Source: CAZKNF01 sp964554105
Lineage (GTDB): Bacteria; Bacteroidota; Rhodothermia; Rhodothermales; VXPQ01
DNA length: 62,389 nucleotides
Direction: 5' to 3'
Assembly: GCA_964554105.1 (NCBI GenBank)
Contig: CAZKNF010000014.1
Span: forward strand, 1-62,389
Part shown: positions 37,794 to 45,772 of the stretch, piece by piece
How the letters are laid out: the number at the start of each line of letters is the position of its first letter
How positions within the stretch are numbered: the first letter of the stretch is position 1
Notes under the pieces: generated by a model
Database searches by the model: none
The model's input: only the letters and a program-made list of their open reading frames with translations
Told to the model about the DNA's origin: nothing
Program-made: the position numbers and the translations under genes

Positions 37794-38917
37794 TGCAGCG
37801 TGGCGACCGAACTCAAGAACTTGCAATAACGGATATATCAATGCAGGACGGACCGCAAAACGCGAACGCGAACGTGAATCATGATCCCCGTGCCTCGGTG
37901 GACGGTCAAATCGATTCGGCGTCACAGGAGCAGCTCCTCGCTCGCCTTCAAGAAGGGAAGGAACAGATCATTCGGCAGCTCCGGCAGCGGATCGTCGGGC
38001 AGGACGACGTTATCGAACAGGTGCTCATCTCGCTGTTCGCCGGGGGGCACTGCCTTATCACCGGCGTACCCGGATTAGCCAAGACGCTCTTGATCAAATC
38101 GCTGGGAGAAATCCTGGATCTCTCCTACAAGCGGATTCAGTTCACGCCTGACTTGATGCCTGCGGACATCACCGGCATCGACATCATCGAAGAAGACCGG
38201 GCGACCGGCCGCCGTGAGATCAAATTCGTACGCGGGCCCATCTTTGCGAACATCATTCTTGCGGACGAGATCAATCGTACTCCGCCCAAGACACAGGCGG
38301 CGCTGCTGGAGGCGATGCAGGAATATCAGGTGACCGCGGGCGGGGAGCTCCTGCCGCTCGAACGTCCGTTTTTCGTGCTGGCTACGCAGAATCCGATCGA
38401 GCTGGAGGGGACCTATCCTCTCCCAGAGGCACAGCTCGATCGCTTTATGTTCAATATTGTGATCGACTATCTCTCGGCGGAAGACGAGCTCGAGGTGGCG
38501 ATGTCGACAACATCCAGGGAGACTGAACCGCTGATGAGCATACTCAGCGGAGAGGACATCCTGGCGTTTCAACATCTCGTTAAGCAGGTATACGTACCTC
38601 AAAACGTTGCGCAGTTCGCCGTCGATCTAGTGCGAAGCACGCGGCCGGACAATCCGGACGCGCCGACTTTCGTCAAGGAATGGGTGAGCTGGGGTGCCGG
38701 GCTCAGGGCGACACAGTATCTGCTTCTGGGTGCGAAGGTGCGTGCCGTCTTCCGAAATCGGTACAACGTCGCCGTCGAAGACGTGCGTGCGCTGGCGTAC
38801 CCTGTCCTGCGCCACCGCGTCCTGACGAACTTCTACGCAGAATCTGAGAAGGTGACCGTCGAGGACGTGATAGAGAAGCTGCTGGAACGCGTCCACGAGC
38901 CGGTCTCTAAGCTCTAG
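37793..38917 (+). CDS. MoxR-family AAA+ ATPase
   Basis: A 374-residue AAA+ chaperone. Walker A is GVPGLAKT, Walker B with arginine-finger region is IILADEINRTPPKTQ, sensor I is FVLATQNPIELEG, and the C-terminal lid contains FRNRYNVAVEDVRALAYPVL. MoxR ATPases work with vWA proteins to mature or activate enzyme complexes. The first ~45 residues are a low-complexity Asn/Asp/Gln extension, and an alternative start at ATG 37841 would shorten it by 16 residues. I keep 37793 because of the TGATG coupling to DUF4159. Followed by DUF58 and two vWA membrane proteins. Confidence 0.92.
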   Translation: MQRGDRTQELAITDISMQDGPQNANANVNHDPRASVDGQIDSASQEQLLARLQEGKEQIIRQLRQRIVGQDDVIEQVLISLFAGGHCLITGVPGLAKTLLIKSLGEILDLSYKRIQFTPDLMPADITGIDIIEEDRATGRREIKFVRGPIFANIILADEINRTPPKTQAALLEAMQEYQVTAGGELLPLERPFFVLATQNPIELEGTYPLPEAQLDRFMFNIVIDYLSAEDELEVAMSTTSRETEPLMSILSGEDILAFQHLVKQVYVPQNVAQFAVDLVRSTRPDNPDAPTFVKEWVSWGAGLRATQYLLLGAKVRAVFRNRYNVAVEDVRALAYPVLRHRVLTNFYAESEKVTVEDVIEKLLERVHEPVSKL

Positions 38918-39000
38918 GCATATAATGTGTCTCATCTCTAAGCATGTAATTCTGAACACCGGAGCCTGAACACGAACCTGAACATCGAACGCTGAATTCC
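38904..39000 (+). repeat. Degenerate short repeats at the MoxR/DUF58 junction
   Basis: TCTCTAAGC...GCATATAAT starting at 38904 (inside the last MoxR codons) recurs at 38935 as TCTCTAAGCATGTAAT, a 31-nt spacing. Then CTGAAC recurs at 38952, 38966, 38978 and, as CTGAAT, at 38992. A TATAAT at 38921 has no matching -35 box. A similar ~30-nt repeat occurs at 41996. Confidence 0.55.
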
Positions 39001-39021
39001 GAATCCTTCATAGATCCCAAC

Positions 39022-39879
39022 GTGCTGTCGCGCATCTCCAATATGGAGCTGCTCGCTCGGGCCGTCGTGGAAGGCTTCGTCGCCGGACTGCACCGAAGCC
39101 CGTACAAAGGGTTCTCAGTCGAATTCATGTCGTACCGTCCGTACATCCCGGGAGACGATTTGATGCGGCTCGACTGGAAGCTTTTCGGCCGCACCGACCG
39201 TTACTATGTGAAGGAGTTCGAGGACGAAACGAACACGTCCCTGAACATCCTCCTGGACGTCAGCGGGTCGATGGACTATGCGTCGAACGGGGTGACGAAG
39301 CGGGCGTACGCCTCGTATCTGGCGGCGGCCATGGCGTACCTCGTCATCCGCCAGCGAGATGCGGCAGGCATGACGTTCTTCGATGATAAGATCATCGAAC
39401 ATATTCCGCCGCGCAGCACGACGAGCCATCTTCACACGATGCTCCAGGTTTTGTCAAATCTGGGGCCGGGCGCACGCACGGAGGTCGGCAAGCCCCTGCA
39501 CGAATTGGCCGAGCGGCATCGGAAGCGCGGATTTATCGTTCTGATCTCCGATCTGCTGGATGATCCCCAGGCCATTATGGACGGCATCCGGCACTTCCGA
39601 TTTCACGGACACGAGGTCATCGTCTTCCACGTTATGGATCCCCGGGAATTGAGCTTCGACTTTTCGGATCTCGTCGAGTTTGAGGACATGGAGACGGGTG
39701 AGAAGCTGCTGCTCGCCTCGGAAGCGAGCCGCGAAGCGTACCTTGAGAATCTCGATCACTTTCGATCGACGATCGTTCGGGAGTGCGGCCTTCTCGGCGT
39801 CGATTACGCCCTGCTGCCGACGGATCGGCCCCTTGATTTCGCCTTATTCGAGTATTTGGCAGCGAGAGCGAGGCGATAG
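39022..39879 (+). CDS. DUF58 (vWA-like) protein
   Basis: A 285-residue cytoplasmic DUF58 protein with a vWA-like MIDAS (ILLDVSGSMDY) and the DUF58 signature HRSPYKGFSVEFMSYRPYIP ... RLDWKLFGRTDRYYVKEF. DUF58 partners MoxR ATPases. The annotated start is GTG 39022, but the codons just upstream read SFIDPN, which fits the family's conserved N-terminus (FIDP.VL), and the frame is open back to 38956 without ATG. Translation may therefore begin at a non-ATG codon such as CTG 38992. Ends 2 nt before the BatA-like gene. Confidence 0.88.
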   Translation: MLSRISNMELLARAVVEGFVAGLHRSPYKGFSVEFMSYRPYIPGDDLMRLDWKLFGRTDRYYVKEFEDETNTSLNILLDVSGSMDYASNGVTKRAYASYLAAAMAYLVIRQRDAAGMTFFDDKIIEHIPPRSTTSHLHTMLQVLSNLGPGARTEVGKPLHELAERHRKRGFIVLISDLLDDPQAIMDGIRHFRFHGHEVIVFHVMDPRELSFDFSDLVEFEDMETGEKLLLASEASREAYLENLDHFRSTIVRECGLLGVDYALLPTDRPLDFALFEYLAARARR

Positions 39880-39881
39880 AC

Positions 39882-42023
39882 ATGTCGTTCATCAACTCCA
39901 TATTTCTTTTTGCTACGGCGGCGGCCGTACTTCCACTCCTGTACCATCTGGTGCGGCGGCTCAAAGCCAAAACTGTCCCGTTCAGCTCGCTCATGTTCCT
40001 GAAGGCCACGCCGAAGGAACTCGTTCGAAAGCGCCGACTGAAGGACCGGCTGCTCATGGCTGCCCGCATGGCCATCTTTCTGCTGCTTGCCTTCGTTTTC
40101 GCGCGGCCGTATCTCCCCGCCGAGGAACTCCCATTTGTCCAGGAGCGCGAAACACAGTCGGTCGTGCTGCTCGTCGATCGCTCCTTCAGCATGCAGTATG
40201 ATGGAGCATGGGATCGGGCGATCGACGCCGTTCGTGATCGTCTCGATGCCGCAGGCCAGGGCGACGAGGTGGCCGTCGCCACGTTCGCCGACGACGTCGA
40301 GCTGCTGGCGCCGCTCGAAACCGATCTCGCCGTACACCGGGCCGCGCTCGACGCGATCGAGCCGAGTTACCGTGCTACGGACTATTTCCCCGCCTTGCAG
40401 CGGGCTCAGGACGTCCTACAGGATGCCCGGCACAGCCGCCGCGTGGTGGTGCTGATTTCTGATTTCCAGAATTCCGGGTGGACCGGGGCGCTCGACAACT
40501 TCGAGCTGGACGCCGGTCTGGATTTCGAGACGGTGCCGGTGGGCGCCGCCGAAGCCGACAACCGGTTCGTGGAGGCCATGCGAGTCTCCGGGAGCCGGAC
40601 GGGCGACCGCTATGCCGCACGCTACGACGCTCGCATCGCCGCGCTCGGTGAGCCGGCTGAGCTTTCGGCGACGCTCGTCATCGACGATGCGGAAGTTGAC
40701 CGCCGGAGCCTTCCGTCCCGCTCGTCGGCTCCGGTCTCCTTTCAACACATTGTGCCTCGTGACGGGTACTATCAGGGCAGTCTGGCGATCGACGGCGACG
40801 CGCTTCCCGGCGATGATCGGCACTATTTCACCGACCGCGCCGCCGCGGCGCCCGAGCTCCTTATCGCCGGCGGCCAGGGCGGTACCGCGCGGCGTGACGC
40901 GTTCTACCTGCGCAGTGCATTCGATCTCGGCGAGGCATCGCGATTTCGGATTTCGCCTGACGGCGACCTTACGGAACCGGTGCTGCGTCGGCATGACGTC
41001 GTGTTTCTCGCCAATCGATCCGCTGCGGGATCCGCCGAGTTTTCGGCGCTCCGGAGCTTCGTCGAAAACGGCGGAACGCTCGTTATCTCCGCCGGGGATC
41101 AGGCGGATCAGACCGGCCTTGCTCGCCTTCTGGAGGAACTCGACGTCGGCCGTATCGACCGCATCATAGATGTCCGTGAGGAGCAGGGATATGAGGCAAT
41201 TATCGGTGACATCGATCGGCAGCACGGCATTTTCGAGCCGTTTTCGGCGGGAGGCGGATCCGGCGCGATCCTACGCCCGAAGTTTCGCCGTTATGCTCGG
41301 CTCCTTCCGGCTGACAACACGAATGTCGTCGGCCGCTTCGACACCGGGGACGTGTTCCTGGCCGAACGCCGACTCGGCAGCGGCTCCGTGCTCTTCTACG
41401 CGTCTACGTTCGACGCGAGCTGGACGGATCTGCCGCTCGACGAAATGTACGTTCCGTTCGTGTACCAGCTCGCGGAATACGGCGTCGGCCGCTCGGAGGA
41501 ACGACATGGATTCGTGGTCGGCGAAGCTGTGCCGCTGGCCGGCGAGCCGTCCCAGACGTGGGAAATTCGCTCTCCAGAAGATCGTCTTCACCGCGTGACG
41601 CTCGACGAGTCCGGACAGGGATTTTTCCGCGACGCGGACGTACCCGGACACTATGCCGCTGCAGCCGCAGGCGAGACGCGCTACTTCTCCGTCAACATAG
41701 ATCCGCGTGAATCGGATTTGACACCGAGAGATCCCGACGAGATGTATGCTTCCGTCATCGCGCCTCCCGACGACCACCCCGCGACGCCGGAACAGGCAGC
41801 CGCCGCGGTGGTCGAGACAGATGAACGGCAACAGAAACTCTGGCGCATTTTGCTGCTCTGCGTGATCGCTCTGTTTGCTGCGGAGACCTACTTCGCAAAT
41901 CGACGTACGGGAAAGCGAAAGGCCGGTGCCGGCCGCGAGCGGCAGAATGGGCGTCCGACGATGGACGCGAGTAATGGAAAGCAGGAAAGCCTGGGCGAGA
42001 GGCTAGCCCAGGTGTGGAAGTGA
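39882..42023 (+). CDS. BatA-domain/vWA membrane protein
   Basis: A 713-residue inner-membrane protein. The N-terminal ~85 residues form the aerotolerance (BatA) domain with two helices (FINSIFLFATAAAVLPLLYH; LLMAARMAIFLLLAFVFARP). A vWA domain follows with MIDAS LLVDRSFSMQYDG. A long beta-rich and GATase-like middle (VVFLANRSAAGSAEFSALRS, FVENGGTLVISAGDQAD) lies outside, and a C-terminal helix (LWRILLLCVIALFAAETYF) re-enters the membrane. It probably scaffolds the MoxR/DUF58 complex. The last codons (LGERLAQVWK) lie in the first unit of a 30-nt repeat. Confidence 0.87.
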   Translation: MSFINSIFLFATAAAVLPLLYHLVRRLKAKTVPFSSLMFLKATPKELVRKRRLKDRLLMAARMAIFLLLAFVFARPYLPAEELPFVQERETQSVVLLVDRSFSMQYDGAWDRAIDAVRDRLDAAGQGDEVAVATFADDVELLAPLETDLAVHRAALDAIEPSYRATDYFPALQRAQDVLQDARHSRRVVVLISDFQNSGWTGALDNFELDAGLDFETVPVGAAEADNRFVEAMRVSGSRTGDRYAARYDARIAALGEPAELSATLVIDDAEVDRRSLPSRSSAPVSFQHIVPRDGYYQGSLAIDGDALPGDDRHYFTDRAAAAPELLIAGGQGGTARRDAFYLRSAFDLGEASRFRISPDGDLTEPVLRRHDVVFLANRSAAGSAEFSALRSFVENGGTLVISAGDQADQTGLARLLEELDVGRIDRIIDVREEQGYEAIIGDIDRQHGIFEPFSAGGGSGAILRPKFRRYARLLPADNTNVVGRFDTGDVFLAERRLGSGSVLFYASTFDASWTDLPLDEMYVPFVYQLAEYGVGRSEERHGFVVGEAVPLAGEPSQTWEIRSPEDRLHRVTLDESGQGFFRDADVPGHYAAAAAGETRYFSVNIDPRESDLTPRDPDEMYASVIAPPDDHPATPEQAAAAVVETDERQQKLWRILLLCVIALFAAETYFANRRTGKRKAGAGRERQNGRPTMDASNGKQESLGERLAQVWK

Positions 42024-42130
42024 GGACGAGAGGATAGCCGGTTGTGAAATTGATAACGAGAGGATAGCCGAGGCGTCATTGAAGACAAGGGACAAGCCGA
42101 GGAATGGAACCGAGGGCAAGAGGATGCAGA
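41996..42130 (+). repeat. Five degenerate ~30-nt tandem units across the BatA-like/DUF4175 junction
   Basis: Units begin at 41996, 42027, 42057, 42086 and 42117 (spacings 31, 30, 29, 31), each with a form of CGAGAGGATAGCCG. The first unit encodes the BatA-like C-terminus and stop; the others are intergenic up to the ribosome-binding site of the next gene. Units 2 and 3 share 14 of 14 core bases, later ones decay. Confidence 0.65.
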
Positions 42131-42150
42131 ACGAGAAAGGGGACACGGCC

Positions 42151-45100
42151 ATGAGGAATACAAATCATCGGGTCAACACCTTCATTCGTGAGATTCGCTC
42201 GAGCTGGCGCCGGCGCGCCGTGCTGCAGGGCGCAGCGTTCAGCATCGGAGTGCTCGGCGTCTGGGGCTCCATCCTCCTCCTTCTTTACCGGTTCACGGCC
42301 GTTCCGCCGATCGTGCTGTTCATCGGAACGGTGGTCGGCGTGCTCGCTCTCGCATACGTAACCGTGCGTTATGTTCTGATGCCCGGCTTCCGGAAGATCT
42401 CGGACCGGCAGATCGCCCTCTACGTTGAAGAGCAGATTCCGGATCTCGAGGATCGGCTGAACAGCGCCGTGGAAATTGACGATCCGGATGCCGCACGGCA
42501 CGCCCACGGCATCCTCGTCGACCGCCTCATCGAAGACGCATCTGACCGCGCGCGCACCATCCCCCTAACCACGATCATTGACCGTCGCCAGGTGAACATC
42601 CTCGCCGGTGCGGGCGCTGCCGGACTCGCCCTGTTCCTCGTTCTCGCTGTGACCAGTCTGGATGATCTGCGCGGATCGCTCTTCGGAGCCGATTTAGCCG
42701 CGATGGTGTCGCCCGCACAGCCGATGATGACGATCGATCCGGGCAACACCGAGATCGAACAGGGCGCCTCCCAGGAGATCGTCGTTACGCTGCGCGAGGA
42801 GACCGACCGGGATGTGGTTTTGCATTACCGATCGGGCGATACGTGGCAGAAATCATCCATGCAGAGCGCGATCGGTGAACCCGCCTTTCTGCACGAATTT
42901 ATCGACGTGCAGGAGCCGGTAGAGTACTTCGTCGAGCACGACCAGCAGCGTTCGGATCCCTTCACCATCTCGCTCTACACGTTCCCGAAAGTCGAGCAGA
43001 TCGACCAGATCCATACGTATCCAGATTACACCCGGCGTGCACCGCGGCGAGAAGAGAACACGGGCGACATCCACGGACTGGCGGGCACGTCCGTGACGCT
43101 GGACATCGCCACATCGGGCACGGTCCAGGAGGCCGAGCTCGTGGTGGACGGCGACCGCACGATCCCGCTCGAGCCGTCGGGCGACGGACGCTTTCGGGGC
43201 ACGATGGCTCTCGAAGAGCCCGGATTCTACACCGTCCGCCTGACGGACAATGCGCAGAAGCAGAATAAATTTCCACAGGAGTATCGCATCACGCCCGTCG
43301 ATGACGAGAAGCCGTACGTCACCATCGTCGATCCGCGGCGTGATGTGCGTGCCAATTCCGTCGAGGAAGTGCTCGTTGCGGCGCGAGCCGAGGATGATTT
43401 CGGAATCAGCAACGTGCGCCTCCGGTTCGCCGTGAACGGGGGCGACGAGCAGGATGTCGCCCTGCACTCGACCGACGCGGCCGATGCCGACGAGATCGAG
43501 GGGGAGCACCTATTCTTCCTCGAGGATTTCGGTCTGGAGCCTGGCGATGTCCTGTCCTATTACGTCGAAGCCGAAGATCATTACCACGAGTCGCCGGCTG
43601 CGACCGACATGTATTTTATCGAAGTGATCCCGTTTGACCGGGATTACTCCCAGGCGAGCGCCGGCGGGATGCAGGGCGGCGGCGCCGCGCAGAGCGGCAT
43701 CGTGCTGAATCAACAGCAGATCATCGCCGCCACGTGGAAGCTCTACCGCGAACGCGATGACACGAACGATGAATCCTATCAGTCCTCCAGGCGCGCACTT
43801 GTCCAGGCGCAGGAGAATCTTCGCAGCAACATCGAACAGCGCATCGGCGCAACGGCGTTCTCGCTAGAGCTGCAGCAGGATGAAGATACGCGTGTCATCG
43901 CAGAACACCTGCGTTCGGCGGTTCGATCGATGGGAGAAGCGGTAGCGGAGCTGGAGAGAGATCGGCTGCGCGATGCGATGGGTCCTGAACGAGAGGCTCT
44001 CAACCACCTCCTCAAGGCAGATGCGCTCAACAAGGACCGCCAGGTTGCGCTCAACAGCGGCGGGCAGGGCGGAGGGAGCGCCTCGGCCACGGAAGAGCGG
44101 ATGACTGAGCTCATGGATCTCGAGCTCGATATATCCAAGGACAAGTACGAAACGTTGCCCGAGTCGTCCGCCCAGCAGGACGCCGGCGAAATGAACGAGG
44201 CACTGCAGAAGCTTCGCGAATTATCGCGCCGGCAGCAGAATCTGTCCAATGACAGTCGACGCACACTCGAAGGCGAAGACCAAAAAAGGATGGTCGAGCG
44301 GTTGCAGCGCGACCAGGACGATCTCCGCCGAGAGGCACAGTCGCTGTCGGACGACATGCGGCGGATGGCGCGGCGCGATCAGCGCCTCAGCGACGAAGTC
44401 GACGAGCAGCTCGATCGTGTCGCACGCAATATGCAGGAGGCGGAACGTGCGCTGCGCGAGGGGGATGTCGACGGCGCACGCACGAGCCAGCAGCAGGCCG
44501 TCAACGACCTCGAACGCCTCTCTCAGGATCTGAGGATGGCCGGCAACGACGACCGCCGGCAGTCCCTCGATGAAATGGACCGAAATTTCGAGCGCATGCG
44601 CGATCAGGAACGTCAGCTCGCCCGCGAAATCGACCAGGCTGCCCAACGGGCGCAGACTGGACGGGTGGATCGGAACGAGCTCGACCGCCTCGCCGAGCAG
44701 CGGCGCTCATTGCTGGACAGGCTCGAACGGCTCGATCGACAGGCAGAGCGTCTGGCGGAGCGGAGCACTGATCAACCCGAGCTCCAGACCTCCGCACGAA
44801 ACCTCCGCCAGGACCTTCGTCGAGAGGCGCTCGAAGAACAGATGGAAGATTCAGAACAGGCGCTCGCGCGCGGATGGATCGACCACGCTCAGAGGCGCGA
44901 GGAAGGCATTCGAGAGAGTATGGATCGACTGGAAGAATCCGTAAGCGCCATGAGCGGACGCCTGCCGGTCAGCGATGAGGAACGGCTGGCCCGATCACTC
45001 GACGAGCTGCGCGAGCTGGAGCGCGAGCTGCGCTCACTGCAGGAGGAGTCTGCCGAGGGACCCGCTTCGGCTGACGGGCGCACGCCATCGAACGATGGTG

Positions 45101-45755
45101 ACCCGAATGCACGAACGCAGTCGGAAGATGCCGACGGGCAGAGTCAGGCGGGTACATCCGACGGGCAGAGTCAGGCGGGTACATCCGACGGGCAGACCCC
45201 CGCGGGCGGAGATGGACAGCGCCAGGCCGACGCGGCAGATCGAGAGGCTCGAACCGAAGCGGCAGGAAGGCANNNNNNNNNNNNNNNNNNNNNNNNNNNN
45301 NNNNNNNNNNNNNNNNNNNNNNNNNNNNNNNNNNNNNNNNNNNNNNNNNNNNNNNNNNNNNNNNNNNNNNNNAGCGCCAGGCCGACGCGGCAGATCGAGA
45401 GGCTCGAACCGAAGCGGCAGGAAGGCAAGCCAGAATGGATCGCGCCCGCGAACGGCTCGAGCGGATGCAGGAGGATCTGGCCGGAACACCCGGAGCCGAA
45501 TCCCTCGATCAGCTCCAACGCGGACTGGCTCGCGCCGAACATCAAGGCGTCTCGCTCGAAGGAGAATCCGCCAGAGCATTCTTCAACGCCGAAGTATTTG
45601 CACCCCTGTCGCAGTTAGAGGAAGCTCTCGTGAGCGAGCTCGATCAGATCACGATGGAACGCAAGCTCTACGGCAGCCGCCCCGGCGACGTGCCGAGCGA
45701 ATACCGCAGCATCGTCGAGAAATATTACGAATCCCTTTCGAAGTCCGGGGACTAG
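42151..45755 (+). CDS. DUF4175 family giant membrane/coiled-coil protein
   Basis: About 1149 residues after removing the artefact at 45218-45427. N-terminal membrane helices (VLQGAAFSIGVLGVWGSILL, VVLFIGTVVGVLALAYVTV-type, VNILAGAGAAGLALFLVLAV), then beta-rich domains (VTLREETDRDVVLHY; VEYFVEHDQQRS), and from ~540 on a very long charged coiled coil of Arg/Glu/Gln/Asp (RMARRDQRLSDEVDEQLDRV). A DGQSQAGTS repeat linker follows, then a helical C-terminus (MDRARERLERMQEDL ... SIVEKYYESLSKSGD). As given, the frame seems to shift after the N gap; collapsing 155 bases makes it one gene. Start ATG 42151 has an AAAGGGG ribosome-binding site; earlier starts are possible. Fourth member of the MoxR operon. 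Confidence 0.85.
45133..45206 (+). repeat. 27-nt tandem repeats encoding DGQSQAGTS
   Basis: 45133-45159 and 45160-45186 are identical 27-mers, followed by a partial third (45187 on, DGQTPAGG). They form a flexible linker in the DUF4175 protein, just before the assembly gap. Confidence 0.85.
45218..45427. repeat. 55-bp direct repeat around a 100-N gap (assembly artefact)
   Basis: 45218-45272 equal 45373-45427 exactly (AGCGCCAGGC...GGAAGGCA), N at 45273-45372. Collapsing 155 bases puts the coding frame before and after the gap in phase: (45280-42151) is a multiple of 3 for the downstream frame starting at 45435. Confidence 0.92.
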
Positions 45756-45772
45756 CGGAGGAGTGAGCGTTA

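Noticed and set aside
38921..38926. Perfect TATAAT inside the MoxR/DUF58 gap as an internal promoter
   Set aside because: No -35 partner at proper spacing, and Bacteroidota-type promoters use TAnnTTTG.
45435..45755. Separate 106-residue gene after the gap
   Set aside because: In frame with DUF4175 once the 55-bp artefact is collapsed, so it is the C-terminus of that protein.
42151..45755. DUF4175 as a frameshifted pseudogene
   Set aside because: The apparent shift is exactly explained by the duplicated 55 bp plus 100 N.
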